This document shows positions 1 through 9,929 of a stretch of DNA of 64,000 bases, piece by piece. Under the pieces are notes generated by a model. It saw nothing but the letters and a program-made list of their open reading frames with translations. It was not told the origin of the DNA and did not search any database. Position numbers and translations under genes: made by a program. Positions within the stretch are counted from its first letter, which is position 1, and the number at the start of each line of letters is the position of its first letter. This stretch comes from Flavihumibacter solisilvae (lineage in GTDB: Bacteria; Bacteroidota; Bacteroidia; Chitinophagales; Chitinophagaceae). The stretch lies in NCBI RefSeq assembly GCF_000814475.1, contig NZ_JSVC01000021.1:124001-188000 (forward strand), in the 5' to 3' direction.

Positions 1-204
1 GTAGGTATTTCCCAGTTTGACTACTTCCGGATTTATAACAGGTATGGACAGATGGTATTCAGTACTTCGGAAGCCGGCCGTGGCTGGGATGGCAGAATCG
101 GCGGTAAGGAGCAGGGAACGGGATCCTATGTATGGATGGTACAGGGAAGGGACTTTACAGGTAAGATGATCTTCAAAAAAGGAACCGTAGTTTTGATCCG
201 CTAA
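1..204 (+). CDS. C-terminal end of a T9SS cargo protein with type B (CHU_C) sorting domain, partial
   Basis: The first 204 bases are an open frame from the window edge to a TAA stop, giving the last 67 residues of a longer protein. It contains FRIYNRYGQMVFST, then GWDG, then GSYVWMV, and ends KGTVVLIR. This is the pattern of the gliding-motility-associated C-terminal (CHU_C, type B) sorting domain, which sends exported proteins to the type IX secretion system and onto the cell surface. The N-terminal part, which would tell the function of the cargo, lies outside the window. The gene sits on the opposite strand from, and converges through an SDR gene on, sprA, which encodes part of the same secretion machine. 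The domain call is confident; the function of the whole protein is unknown. Confidence 0.85.
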   Translation, partial: VGISQFDYFRIYNRYGQMVFSTSEAGRGWDGRIGGKEQGTGSYVWMVQGRDFTGKMIFKKGTVVLIR

Positions 205-237
205 CCTGAACTTCAACATTCAAACTACAAGATCAAA

Positions 238-990
238 ATGCCCATCGTTGCTATTACCGGGGCAACTTCCGGATTTGGAAAAGCCTGTGCCGAGAAATTC
301 GCCTCAAATAAATATGATATCATAATAACCGGCAGAAGAAATGAACGGTTACAGGATATCAGGGAGCAACTGGAAAAAGATTTCGGAATCAGATGCCTTG
401 CCCTATGTTTTGATGTGCAGGAAAGAAATGCTGTAAAGGAAATATTTGCCGGACTTCCCGATGAATGGAAAGTTATTGATCTCCTCATTAATAACGCAGG
501 ACTCGCATTGGGAAGGGATTATTTCGACGAAGCCGATCTCGACGACTGGGATCAGATGATCGATACCAACCTGAAGGGCCTATTGTATGTCAGTCGTGCC
601 GTATTGCCGTATTTCCCTGACAAAGGCGGGCATATCATCAACATCGGGTCTACTGCAGGAAAGGAAGTTTATGAAAAAGGGAATGTCTATTGCGCTACAA
701 AACATGCGGTCGATGCAATTTCCAAAGCAATGAGGATAGACTTACTGAGACATGGAATAAAAGTTACCGCTATTCATCCCGGCGCCGCTGAAACAGAGTT
801 TTCAATGGTACGATTCAAAGGTGATACCGGAAAAGCAGATGCAGTTTATTCAGGCTATAAAGCGTTGACAGCAGCGGATATTGCCGATGCTGCCTGGTAT
901 TGTGCGACCCTTCCCCCGCATGTTTGCATAAACGACCTTGTTATTACCTGTACCGCACAGGCAAACTCTTTTTATACTGATAAACAATAG
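238..990 (+). CDS. SDR family NAD(P)-dependent oxidoreductase (YdfG-like)
   Basis: The 250-residue protein is a classical short-chain dehydrogenase. It has the N-terminal nucleotide-binding motif GATSGFGKA (residues 7-15), the NNAG motif near residue 90, a catalytic Ser in INIGSTAGK and the YxxxK pair in VYCATKHA. Length and motifs fit the YdfG branch, which reduces 3-hydroxy acids such as serine or 3-hydroxypropionate with NADP, but substrate cannot be read from the sequence. The ATG follows the preceding cargo gene by 33 bases, so the two could be cotranscribed. It ends two bases before the stop of sprA on the other strand, leaving no room for a terminator between them. Confidence 0.85.
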   Translation: MPIVAITGATSGFGKACAEKFASNKYDIIITGRRNERLQDIREQLEKDFGIRCLALCFDVQERNAVKEIFAGLPDEWKVIDLLINNAGLALGRDYFDEADLDDWDQMIDTNLKGLLYVSRAVLPYFPDKGGHIINIGSTAGKEVYEKGNVYCATKHAVDAISKAMRIDLLRHGIKVTAIHPGAAETEFSMVRFKGDTGKADAVYSGYKALTAADIADAAWYCATLPPHVCINDLVITCTAQANSFYTDKQ

Positions 991-992
991 CC

Positions 993-3900
993 TTATTGTG
1001 CGAGTGATACCCGCACCTGCAACCCAGCACGTGTAGTGGTAATAGGTGCGGACGTCGAGACCTTCGGCTCTGTTCGTCGCTGATCGAAGAACAACCTTAG
1101 GTTTATGCGATTATTCAGTACGTAGTCGACAGAAGGTGAAATGGTAATCACACGCTGGCCCGCAGTCGGCAATGCTGCTTCCTGGTCAAGCCTGCTGTTA
1201 GCTGTTGCATCATCCCGAAGACTCAGGTCCAGCCTCAGGTTAAGGTCGTTTGACAATTCTTTTGCAGACTTCTTCATACCCGGAAGTTTGATCTTAAACG
1301 GCAGGTTGAGTCCACGCTTTCTCCATCCCACTCCTATTGTAAACTCTTCTGATCTCGCTTCGCTCAGCTGGAAGTCTATCAGGCTCAGGCTTAACTGGCG
1401 GCTTTTCTTGTACTCAAATCTTGCGGTAAGCTGGTTAGTGAACTGCATGTCTATATCCAGGAACGGTGCGAATGCCTCTGCAATGGTGATGTTCGGAACC
1501 AGGAAATAAGGATAAAAATTTCCTGTTGCAGTATCAATGAATCCAGGATCATTGTAGCCGAGCGGATCACTGAACATCAGGTTATTATTGAAACTGTTCA
1601 TACTGAGATTGCTCGTGTATGCATGAGTAAGGGTAAAATTGGTAAAGGTCTTTTCCATTCCCGGGATCCTGGTAAGTCCGGTATACGTTACACGCCAGTT
1701 GGGTTTTGGTATTATTCCTGAAAACGGGTTTGAACGGATATTTCCATTCTCCTGTTTAATAAGCGGAACACTGTTGGGATCCTTGTTTGTGTAAGCCGCA
1801 ATGAATGAAGGTATCAGTACATCCTGGGCATACCTGCCATAGCCGGTGTAATAGCCATCAGGAAGGAACTTCTCCGAGGGATCAAGACTTTGCCAGTATT
1901 TGTTGTTTTCTGCGTTTCTCCGGCTGAGTATTATCCTGTTTTGTTCAAATCGCCTGAACGTTTCCGTTACTTCATTTGGCTCGAACTTGCCAAACAGCGT
2001 CTGGAACGAAACATACGTTACATTAAAGGATCCTGCAACATATGGACTTAATCGCGCAAAATTCCCCGTGCCGATGGTGTCCTTGTACAGTTCGGAGTAG
2101 CTCTTACCAAAGGTCTTGTCAAAGTTCACATCGATCACAAGATCCCGGACCGGCAGGAGCTGCGCAGTAATGCTTATCCGCTGATTGAAATCCTGCCTGT
2201 TAAGGTTATTGAGCAGCGGGCTATTTGTGATAAGGCCCCGTTTTGCAAAATCATTGATATATAACGTATCCGGTTGTTTCCCGAATACAAAGCCCCATCC
2301 AGGTGCATTTGATTTGGGGTTCATTCCCAGGAATTTCGTGCTGTCGGTATAGCCGGCCAGCGATGTTGTACCCACTTCAGAATATTGAATACTTACACGC
2401 TTAACCGAAGTAATGATCCGACCTATAACCTTCACAAATGTATTGAGCTCAGGCAATTGGTTAGGATCGCGTTTAGCCCTGCCTTTCTTTCCTGAACCAG
2501 TTGTATCTGTCCCTCTCATGGTACTGTCTGCTCCCTGTTGTGCCGGCGCCTGGTCCCAATCCATTGCCCTTAGGAATCTCCATTTATTATACAGGCGGGT
2601 CATGTCAAATTCACCGGTAACATTTTTTTCCTGCGCGTTTCCGATAAAGTTGCCGAGACTTTTCGCAAATGGATCCTGTGAGGCCGTAAGCCAGTTGTAT
2701 CGGGCAACATATCCAAGCCTTACCGTCGTCCAATCTAAGGCTGGTAGTTTGGCGGTAGGTAGCGAGTAAGTAACGTTTAACGTTTGGTCATAAGTTGTAT
2801 TCCTTCCACCACGCCAGAACAACTGCCACATTTCCCTGCGTTCTGTTTTATCCAGCCTGCCCGAATCCTCATCAACCCGCGCACGATTGACCGCAGTAAA
2901 ATCGATGTTCAGCGACCGGGTCAGGTCCCACCGGAGATTGTAGTACCTGTCGAAGGTGAAATATTTGTCGAAGGTTTCCGGGATGATGCCCTTGGGTCCA
3001 CCGACATTTCGGGGACGGACAGCACCGAACTGGCGATTAACATCTGCCCTGAAACCAAGTAATGATGGCGCATAGTTCAGGTTAAAATCCTTTACCAGGT
3101 CGAACCATTTCGACGAATTCCGCATCATTTTCTTAAATGGTTCCCAATACCTGGGAGTAGCAGTAAAATTGTAACCCAGGCCGGCCCGATGGCGCACCAT
3201 TTCTTCCGCTTCGATCAATGGACTGTAATGTTCCGTCTTGGTATAAGAATAGCTTACATCAAAGTTTTCAATGCTGTAAAGCTTTTGCTTTTTGCCTGTG
3301 GTATTGATCTTTCTTACGTTGGTGAAATTGACGGTCTTCATGGTGGTTACGTCAATGGCATCCTTGCGAATGGAATCCCGGGCGGATCCGTTAACCGCCT
3401 TCAATTTATCTTCCAGCTTTACATCCAGGTCATAAGGATCGTATTCAGGCGTAAGGACAGTCTGTGAATAACCTGCGTATACCGGGATTGACACGCCCGC
3501 CTTTGCTGGCAGCAGCTTACCCAGCTCAAGGCTTGTTGCAGCATCAAATTGTGTAAAGGTTTCACGACTGCGTTCATTTACGCGCTGGTCGAGGTTGCCG
3601 AAACCGATGCTTCTTGCCGCTCCGGAAAGGGACAATGTTCCCAGGTCAGCGAGTTTGATATCAACTCTTCCCGTTGCTGCCCAGCCACCGTCTTCGTCGA
3701 TCGATGAAAGCCGCAGCTCATTGAACCATACTTCAGTACACAATGCGCTGGTACCGTTGTTTACGATTCCGAGGAACATGCCTCTTACTTCACCCAGGTT
3801 GGGGTTACCGATAATCGCATATGATTTGCCATCATCATCTGTTTCCTTAAAATACAGGTTCGGCTGACTGGCATTGTTACGCCTGATCTTCAGGTCGATC

Positions 3901-6900
3901 AGTCGTTGCATCGAAAGGTCGAGCTCATTTTCAAGCGGCCAGACCAGGTTACTCTGGTCAGCTGCGTATTGTCCGAATGGCGTTACTTTCAGCGGGATCC
4001 TGATTTCGTAATAATTGCCCACAAAATCATTTCCGATACGGATAACTGCTGACAGGTCATTGTCGCGTACAGGCGCGCTTCCCTGCACACTTTCCGTGTG
4101 CACGAACATCTTCAGCTTTCCATATTGGCGCAGGTCGAGGTTGAGTGTCTTGAATACACCCCTCCCCTCGTTGCCGTTCAATCCGCAGATCTGCATGCTC
4201 ATCGATTGTTCATTCTGCAGAATGTTCACATTGTTATTGCTCAGTTGCTGCACCCGTTCAATACCGGGAGGAATGAGATAGTTGACAGGCATCCTGTTGC
4301 TGTTCTCCTCAACGTTCACTGCCAGCACATTAATTGATGTACCGGTGTTCGCAGGCAATGGCTTGTACGTTCCTGTAGTGTCTACCTCAAATGAGAACCG
4401 CCTCCATTGGTTACGGACCAGCTCAAACTTCGCAAACCTGGCAATAACTGAGTCTTCAAACCCGGTCATGAACATCCTGATGAAACGAATTGATTTGAAA
4501 TCCGGGATATTACCAACTTTCTGCTCATACTCGGCAACAGGTATCCGGAAAAGATACCACTTCTGGTTTACGCCATCGGAAGTAAACTCCCTTTTATCCG
4601 TGATGTAGTTCTGACCAACTACGAGATTCTGCGGTGTGAGGTCCACCTTGTACTGGAAATATTCTTCCAGTTCATTAAGGGTGTTGTCACGGTTGAGATC
4701 TTCCTGGTCAGGGTACAGGGTAAATGCTGTCGTGAGTGTTGAATTACTTTCAGCAATCGGCGAGTTTCCATGCGGGTTATTGATCGCTTTATAACGTGCC
4801 AGGATATCCGCCTTTTCATTATCGTAAGAGCCATCGCGGTAATTTTTGAAATTATCCGCAGACGGATCACTTAATGCCGACTGGTATGCTGCTGATCCGG
4901 TTCCAAAGGTGGCCGCCAGCTGACCAAGATAAGAATTGAATTTCCTGCGTTCCGCATCGTCATCCAGTCCATCAAAACCTACATCCTGGAAAGGCCTGTC
5001 GGCCGGGTCGTTACTGAATGCAGTGGTAACCTGGATGGGGTTGCTGGGAACCCTTCCCCAATCAGTAGTTGAGTCAACACCAGCCTGGATATTTGGCGTC
5101 GGAAGGCCATTCTCAAAAAACCTTCTTCCATCACTTAATACATCTTCTGAAATATTACCCAGGTTAAAGTACAGTTGTCCCCCGGTACTGTTTGGCTGTA
5201 CCAGGAAAGGGTCCTGCATCCAGAATTCAATGAACTCCACATTCCCGGTCTCAAAATCGACCTGGTCAAGGCCCCTCATGATACCACCCCACCGTGTTGA
5301 CGGGTTCAGGAGTCTGCCGTTTGAAGAAACGCTTCCTGCCCGGGTATCAAAGTTATAAGGCCCCCGCTCTGTTGGGTAATAGGCAAGGTCAAAGGTAATC
5401 AGCTGTGCCAGGCCATAATCCGGTGTTTTTGCCGGAAAAAGCTGCTGCTGGAGGATTGCCTTGATCCGCGGGTCATTATAATCCTGGTAACCGGCTACCG
5501 GGTTGTTAGGTGCTTTCCGGTCCTGAAGATTTGGTTCAATATTATACCAGCTGAATTTTGCGCGATTGAAACCATAGGCCAGCGAATCTTTAAGCGATCC
5601 TTCCGGGAATAGCCCATTCCCTTGCGGAGTTGAGGCCAGCGACCAGTTAATTATTGGAAAGCGGAGGTCAATACTGTTCCTTGTTCCTTCAAAGTCATCG
5701 ATATAAATCAATCCCTCATTCCCTTTACCAATCTGGGGCGGGTGGCCTGGTTTCAGCAAAGCTCCTTCCCCGTAAGCCGTGATGGTACTCATTTCATTGG
5801 TCGTATAAAACGGTAGTTTATCGAGCCAGCGGGTGAGCCTCGGAAATTCTGAAGTATAAGTGAAGTCGAGGCCGTACATCGTATTCCGGATCGGGTCCTC
5901 GTTGTAATTCATTTTTGTGAAGTAGGGTCTTTCGCCCAGCCTTACAATTTGACCGCCGATTGTCAGCGATTCCTTTTCCGTACTTTTCGCCATATAATCC
6001 CACCTGAGCCCAAGGTAATTCCGCTGCTGGATTCCAAAAGTCGCGTTGTTTTCGTACTGCACATTCACCGGGATACCGGCATTCAGGATAGCCTGGTTGA
6101 GGATACGCACCGAACCCAGGTTATAGTCAACCACGTAATCGATCCCTTCAACAAGCGTTCTGCCACCGGATGAAACCGATACGGATCCTGGCGGAACGTT
6201 AAAGGCCCCGAGCGAAATGTCTGAAGCAGCCTGCCCCTTTGCGGAACCACTAAGAATAAACCGGTCAAGGTTTGCGTATGTCTTTGCGATTTCCTTAATC
6301 GTATCATATAACGGACGGAAAATATATTTATCCTTTACATCCTGCGAAACACCGGCAAACGCTACGCTGTCCAGGTCATTTCCGAATGGTTCAAGCAGGG
6401 GAAAGATTACCCGGGCCTGGTCGGAAATGATCGTAAATCCTTCTATATAGTCGAATACCCCGTCGGGCAGTGGGTCCCTGTTATTGTTAAGGCGATCGAG
6501 GTTCAAAACGGAAATGAGTGGCAGTCCGCTTTTTGGGCCTTCCGGCAGGTAACGTTTTGTACCCAGGCTCGGTTCTTCGTACAGCACATTCAGCTTGAAA
6601 TCGGCCGGTTGTACACTCGAAATATATCCCCCGTCACGGGTGCGGAGCGCATACACGTTCTTCATCATCAGGTCCCAGATCGGGAGCACAGTACGCTGGG
6701 ATGTGGCTTTCAGCATTTTCAGGAACAACACTTTGGGGTTACCAGCGATGATGGCAGTGGTATCCGGAGGTACATCCTGGGAAAACTCACCAACCTGTAA
6801 AACACGACCGTTATATGAATATTGGTATGCCACCCCCAGTACTTCGTCCGATTGCAGGGGCTGGTTCAGTGAAATAAATCCGACCTGCGGATTGAAGTAA

Positions 6901-8198
6901 TAGTCAGCAGGACCAAGTTTACGGGCAAAAGTTTTTTCAAAATCCTGCACGGGCCGCAGACCCAGGCTTGCCAGTTTCGTGGTAACCTGCGCAGAACGCC
7001 GGCTGCTCGGGTCACTTGTCAGGTCACGGTACAGGTTGTTTACTGTATTGCTGGGCAAACTGTCCGGCCCGGGTATCGAGTTGTAGTTATAAGGGTTCTT
7101 TTCTCCAAGGTCAGCAAGGGCCACTACATCTCTCGTCTCGGTTGTTGCTCCAGTGCGGTTGGTCACCCACACTTCAATCCGCAGGATGTTTACCAGTGAA
7201 TTTACCGCAGGCAGACTTCCCATCGCTTTATTATAATTCTGGCGGAAAAATTGCGCCATCAGGAAGTGCCGGTTCTCTTCATAATCATTGGCCCTGAATT
7301 CAAACTGCGTGGACGCCGCACCACCGATGAGTCCCAGCGACTGACGCTGTGCACGCTGGTTGGCAAGCACACCGGTTACAAATAACTTTCCAAACTGAAG
7401 CTGGGTCTTGATTCCGAACAGTGATTGTGCTCCTGGCATCAGCGATCCCTTTGTGGAAAAGGACACATTACCCGCCTCGATCCGTTTGATGATCTCATCG
7501 GAATTCCCGGTGTAATCCAGCTTCAACTGGTTCTCAAAATCGAAATTTGCCTGTGTATTGTAAGAGATAGGAAGTTTCAGCTTGCTGCCCACATTACCCA
7601 GCACACTCAGATTGGCATTCATATCGAAATCGAATCCGCCATTCTTCCTTGCACGTTCTGGCAAGGTGGGGTTTTTAATGTTCTGGCCCTGGTACCCTGC
7701 AGTGATGTCAACATTGCCCTGCGGCCGGATATCTACTTTCCCGGTGCCGAATATGCGATTAAAAAAAGACTCCGAAACGGTCAGCTTCGGTTTAATGCGC
7801 TTCTGGTTCAGGTCACTCAGCACATCTGCCCTCGTCCTGAAATACTCGTCTTCCTGCTGCTTCGCCCTGTATCGCAGGTACTCCTCAAAAGTCATATAAG
7901 TCGGAGTGCGGTAGTAACGGGTTCCGATCTTCTCGATGATATAATACTGCCTCGTTTCCGGGTCGTATTCTACTGTTTTGTTGATATTGGCCGGATCGCG
8001 GAGATCAAATGGATTTCGGCGGGGAGCGTTAGACTGGTCAGACCGCCTGTCACGGATGGGGAATTTGAGTGTATCGCCGGTTACTTTGACTGTCGTATCC
8101 TGCTGCCATGCATGCGCATAGGATACCTGCATAGAGGTTCCCATAGCCAGAATAAACAGCACGGCCAACCGGTAACGGTTTAAAAATTGAATGCCCAC
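993..8198 (-). CDS. sprA: Cell surface protein SprA, T9SS outer-membrane translocon
   Basis: This 2401-residue protein has the size and character of SprA (Sov in Porphyromonas), the very large outer-membrane beta-barrel through which type IX secretion cargo leaves the cell and which gliding motility needs. An N-terminal hydrophobic segment ending near YAHAWQ (about residue 31) looks like a signal peptide. The rest is rich in aromatic and polar beta-strand sequence, with a typical barrel-like C-terminus ending LQVRVSLAQ. Directly upstream on the same strand, 46 bases away, lies ruvA; the ruvA-sprA order is common in Bacteroidota. A type B sorted cargo gene lies just beyond its 3' end. No frameshift or internal stop is present, so it appears intact. 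Confidence 0.95.
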   Translation of the reverse strand: MGIQFLNRYRLAVLFILAMGTSMQVSYAHAWQQDTTVKVTGDTLKFPIRDRRSDQSNAPRRNPFDLRDPANINKTVEYDPETRQYYIIEKIGTRYYRTPTYMTFEEYLRYRAKQQEDEYFRTRADVLSDLNQKRIKPKLTVSESFFNRIFGTGKVDIRPQGNVDITAGYQGQNIKNPTLPERARKNGGFDFDMNANLSVLGNVGSKLKLPISYNTQANFDFENQLKLDYTGNSDEIIKRIEAGNVSFSTKGSLMPGAQSLFGIKTQLQFGKLFVTGVLANQRAQRQSLGLIGGAASTQFEFRANDYEENRHFLMAQFFRQNYNKAMGSLPAVNSLVNILRIEVWVTNRTGATTETRDVVALADLGEKNPYNYNSIPGPDSLPSNTVNNLYRDLTSDPSSRRSAQVTTKLASLGLRPVQDFEKTFARKLGPADYYFNPQVGFISLNQPLQSDEVLGVAYQYSYNGRVLQVGEFSQDVPPDTTAIIAGNPKVLFLKMLKATSQRTVLPIWDLMMKNVYALRTRDGGYISSVQPADFKLNVLYEEPSLGTKRYLPEGPKSGLPLISVLNLDRLNNNRDPLPDGVFDYIEGFTIISDQARVIFPLLEPFGNDLDSVAFAGVSQDVKDKYIFRPLYDTIKEIAKTYANLDRFILSGSAKGQAASDISLGAFNVPPGSVSVSSGGRTLVEGIDYVVDYNLGSVRILNQAILNAGIPVNVQYENNATFGIQQRNYLGLRWDYMAKSTEKESLTIGGQIVRLGERPYFTKMNYNEDPIRNTMYGLDFTYTSEFPRLTRWLDKLPFYTTNEMSTITAYGEGALLKPGHPPQIGKGNEGLIYIDDFEGTRNSIDLRFPIINWSLASTPQGNGLFPEGSLKDSLAYGFNRAKFSWYNIEPNLQDRKAPNNPVAGYQDYNDPRIKAILQQQLFPAKTPDYGLAQLITFDLAYYPTERGPYNFDTRAGSVSSNGRLLNPSTRWGGIMRGLDQVDFETGNVEFIEFWMQDPFLVQPNSTGGQLYFNLGNISEDVLSDGRRFFENGLPTPNIQAGVDSTTDWGRVPSNPIQVTTAFSNDPADRPFQDVGFDGLDDDAERRKFNSYLGQLAATFGTGSAAYQSALSDPSADNFKNYRDGSYDNEKADILARYKAINNPHGNSPIAESNSTLTTAFTLYPDQEDLNRDNTLNELEEYFQYKVDLTPQNLVVGQNYITDKREFTSDGVNQKWYLFRIPVAEYEQKVGNIPDFKSIRFIRMFMTGFEDSVIARFAKFELVRNQWRRFSFEVDTTGTYKPLPANTGTSINVLAVNVEENSNRMPVNYLIPPGIERVQQLSNNNVNILQNEQSMSMQICGLNGNEGRGVFKTLNLDLRQYGKLKMFVHTESVQGSAPVRDNDLSAVIRIGNDFVGNYYEIRIPLKVTPFGQYAADQSNLVWPLENELDLSMQRLIDLKIRRNNASQPNLYFKETDDDGKSYAIIGNPNLGEVRGMFLGIVNNGTSALCTEVWFNELRLSSIDEDGGWAATGRVDIKLADLGTLSLSGAARSIGFGNLDQRVNERSRETFTQFDAATSLELGKLLPAKAGVSIPVYAGYSQTVLTPEYDPYDLDVKLEDKLKAVNGSARDSIRKDAIDVTTMKTVNFTNVRKINTTGKKQKLYSIENFDVSYSYTKTEHYSPLIEAEEMVRHRAGLGYNFTATPRYWEPFKKMMRNSSKWFDLVKDFNLNYAPSLLGFRADVNRQFGAVRPRNVGGPKGIIPETFDKYFTFDRYYNLRWDLTRSLNIDFTAVNRARVDEDSGRLDKTERREMWQLFWRGGRNTTYDQTLNVTYSLPTAKLPALDWTTVRLGYVARYNWLTASQDPFAKSLGNFIGNAQEKNVTGEFDMTRLYNKWRFLRAMDWDQAPAQQGADSTMRGTDTTGSGKKGRAKRDPNQLPELNTFVKVIGRIITSVKRVSIQYSEVGTTSLAGYTDSTKFLGMNPKSNAPGWGFVFGKQPDTLYINDFAKRGLITNSPLLNNLNRQDFNQRISITAQLLPVRDLVIDVNFDKTFGKSYSELYKDTIGTGNFARLSPYVAGSFNVTYVSFQTLFGKFEPNEVTETFRRFEQNRIILSRRNAENNKYWQSLDPSEKFLPDGYYTGYGRYAQDVLIPSFIAAYTNKDPNSVPLIKQENGNIRSNPFSGIIPKPNWRVTYTGLTRIPGMEKTFTNFTLTHAYTSNLSMNSFNNNLMFSDPLGYNDPGFIDTATGNFYPYFLVPNITIAEAFAPFLDIDMQFTNQLTARFEYKKSRQLSLSLIDFQLSEARSEEFTIGVGWRKRGLNLPFKIKLPGMKKSAKELSNDLNLRLDLSLRDDATANSRLDQEAALPTAGQRVITISPSVDYVLNNRINLRLFFDQRRTEPKVSTSAPITTTRAGLQVRVSLAQ

Positions 8199-8244
8199 AG
8201 TCTTTTTTCCCAGGTAATTAGTTAGGTAGAAATCGGCTATAGGC

Positions 8245-8829
8245 TTACAGGTTTTTTAATGCTGATTTGATGATGTCTTCAACGCGTTCAGACGCCGGGT
8301 GGCTGACAATTGCCTTTTTGAGGGCCTGTTCGGCTGCCGGACGGGCGATACCCAATGCCAGCAGTGCATTTAACGCATCCTGTTCTGTGGTATTGCCCAA
8401 TGGCATTGAATTATTTGCCTCCAAAGCCTGCTTGCCCAGCTTATCCCGTAATTCAAGGACAATTCGCTCAGCCGTCTTTTTCCCTATTCCCTTCACTGCC
8501 TCAAGCTGCCTCGTATTACCCTGTATAATCGCACGTGACACCTCTTCCGGCTTCATTGAAGACAACATCATCCGCGCCGTTGCAGCGCCGACACCGTTTA
8601 CACCCAGCAATTGCAGGAAAATCTCCTTTTCCGACTTCTCGGCAAATCCATAAAGGATATGGGCATCCTCCCTCACCTGCAGCCAGGTATAGAGCTGGCC
8701 CTGTGTCTTGCCCTGTATTGCCGCGTATGTATTTAATGAAATAAAAACTTCATATCCTACTCCCTGTACATCAATATATACGTAGGTTGGCGTAACCAGA
8801 TTAAAATTTCCTTTCAGATAAGCGATCAT
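8245..8829 (-). CDS. ruvA: Holliday junction branch migration protein RuvA
   Basis: The 194-residue protein starts MIAYLKGNF and shows the RuvA layout: an N-terminal OB fold (about 1-63), two helix-hairpin-helix units in the middle (LLGVNGVGAATARMML and VKGIGKKTAERIVLEL) and a small C-terminal domain (about 145-194) that contacts RuvB. RuvA tetramers bind the four-way junction and load the RuvB motor during recombinational repair. Length is normal for the family. It lies upstream of sprA on the same strand and is divergent from fabH. The two genes are functionally unrelated but often neighbours in this phylum. Confidence 0.96.
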   Translation of the reverse strand: MIAYLKGNFNLVTPTYVYIDVQGVGYEVFISLNTYAAIQGKTQGQLYTWLQVREDAHILYGFAEKSEKEIFLQLLGVNGVGAATARMMLSSMKPEEVSRAIIQGNTRQLEAVKGIGKKTAERIVLELRDKLGKQALEANNSMPLGNTTEQDALNALLALGIARPAAEQALKKAIVSHPASERVEDIIKSALKNL

Positions 8830-8906
8830 AAGGCTGCAAAATAATCTATTCGGCTATTGCATCCAACTGGGGTATGCATGATATACTGGTTACCATCAAT
8901 TTGCCT

Positions 8907-8914
8907 TAATTTTG
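8907..8914 (+). promoter_or_regulatory. Putative -7 promoter element (TAnnTTTG type) for fabH
   Basis: TAATTTTG matches the Bacteroidota primary-sigma -7 consensus TAnnTTTG and ends 22 bases before the fabH ATG at 8937. I see no clear TTTG at the -33 position, so support rests on the -7 box and its place in the divergent ruvA/fabH gap. Confidence 0.45.
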
Positions 8915-8936
8915 ACGCGCTTTTACAATTTAACGC

Positions 8937-9929
8937 ATGACCAATAAAATCACTGCCGCCATAACTGCTGTTGGCGGATATGTTCCCGAAGACAAACTGA
9001 CCAATTTTGACCTGGAGAAGATGGTAGATACTAACGACGAATGGATTCGCACCCGTACCGGTATTTCCGAACGACGAATTCTGAAGGGAGAAGGTAAAGC
9101 TACATCCGACATGGTTGTTCCCGCAGTCCTGGAGATCTGCAAAAAGCGTGGTATCGAGCCTTCAGAAATTGATTGTATGATCGTTGCCACCGTAACTCCT
9201 GATATGGTGTTCCCCGCAACTGCCAACGTGGTTTGCGATAAGATCGGAGCCAATAACGCATGGGGCTACGATATGAGTGCCGCCTGTTCAGGCTTCCTTT
9301 TCGCACTCACTACCGGAGCTTCCTATATCGAAAGCGGGCGCTTCAAAAAAGTAGTAGTTGTCGGTGCGGATAAAATGAGCGCGATTGTTGACTATACCGA
9401 CCGAAATACCTGCGTGATTTTTGGCGATGGTGCAGGGGCCGTGCTCCTTGAACCATCTGAGGACGGACTTGGTGTTATGGACAGCATCCTGAAGAGCGAT
9501 GGCAGCGGACGACATTTTCTGAATATGAAAGCAGGCGGGTCTGCCAAGCCTTCATCCATTGAAACGGTGACAAACCGTGAGCATTTTGCTTTCCAGGAAG
9601 GTAAGACCGTATTCAAGTTTGCAGTCAAAGGCATGGCTGACGTCAGTGCAGAACTGATGGAACGCAACCAGCTTAACGGCGCAGATATCGCCTGGCTGGT
9701 TCCCCACCAGGCCAACCTCAGGATTATTGATGCCACGGCTGAGCGTATGGGACTTCCAAAAGAGAAGGTAATGATCAACATCCAGCGATTTGGCAATACC
9801 ACTGCAGCTACGATCCCACTCTGCCTGTGGGAATGGGAAAAGCAACTGAATAAAGGAGACAATATAGTCCTGGCTGCATTTGGCGGCGGATTTACCTGGG
9901 GTGCAACCCTGGTAAAGTGGGCTTATTGA
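8937..9929 (+). CDS. fabH: Beta-ketoacyl-ACP synthase III
   Basis: The 330-residue protein carries the KAS III catalytic set: Cys117 in [10 protein letters not shown], His in VPHQANLRI (about residue 256) and Asn in [10 protein letters not shown] (about residue 286). The N-terminus has [14 protein letters not shown], a FabH signature. The enzyme condenses an acyl-CoA primer with malonyl-ACP to start fatty acid synthesis; in this phylum branched primers are common, but specificity cannot be read here. The fabD gene for the malonyl transfer step lies about 6 kb away on the other strand. The stop codon abuts the stop of the convergent downstream gene with no bases between. Confidence 0.95.
   Translation: MTNKITAAITAVGGYVPEDKLTNFDLEKMVDTNDEWIRTRTGISERRILKGEGKATSDMVVPAVLEICKKRGIEPSEIDCMIVATVTPDMVFPATANVVCDKIGANNAWGYDMSAACSGFLFALTTGASYIESGRFKKVVVVGADKMSAIVDYTDRNTCVIFGDGAGAVLLEPSEDGLGVMDSILKSDGSGRHFLNMKAGGSAKPSSIETVTNREHFAFQEGKTVFKFAVKGMADVSAELMERNQLNGADIAWLVPHQANLRIIDATAERMGLPKEKVMINIQRFGNTTAATIPLCLWEWEKQLNKGDNIVLAAFGGGFTWGATLVKWAY

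Noticed and set aside
7425-8183. 252-codon open frame on the plus strand
   Set aside because: It lies wholly opposite sprA, which has strong family support. The predicted protein has no motif and the frame follows the codon pattern of the gene on the other strand.
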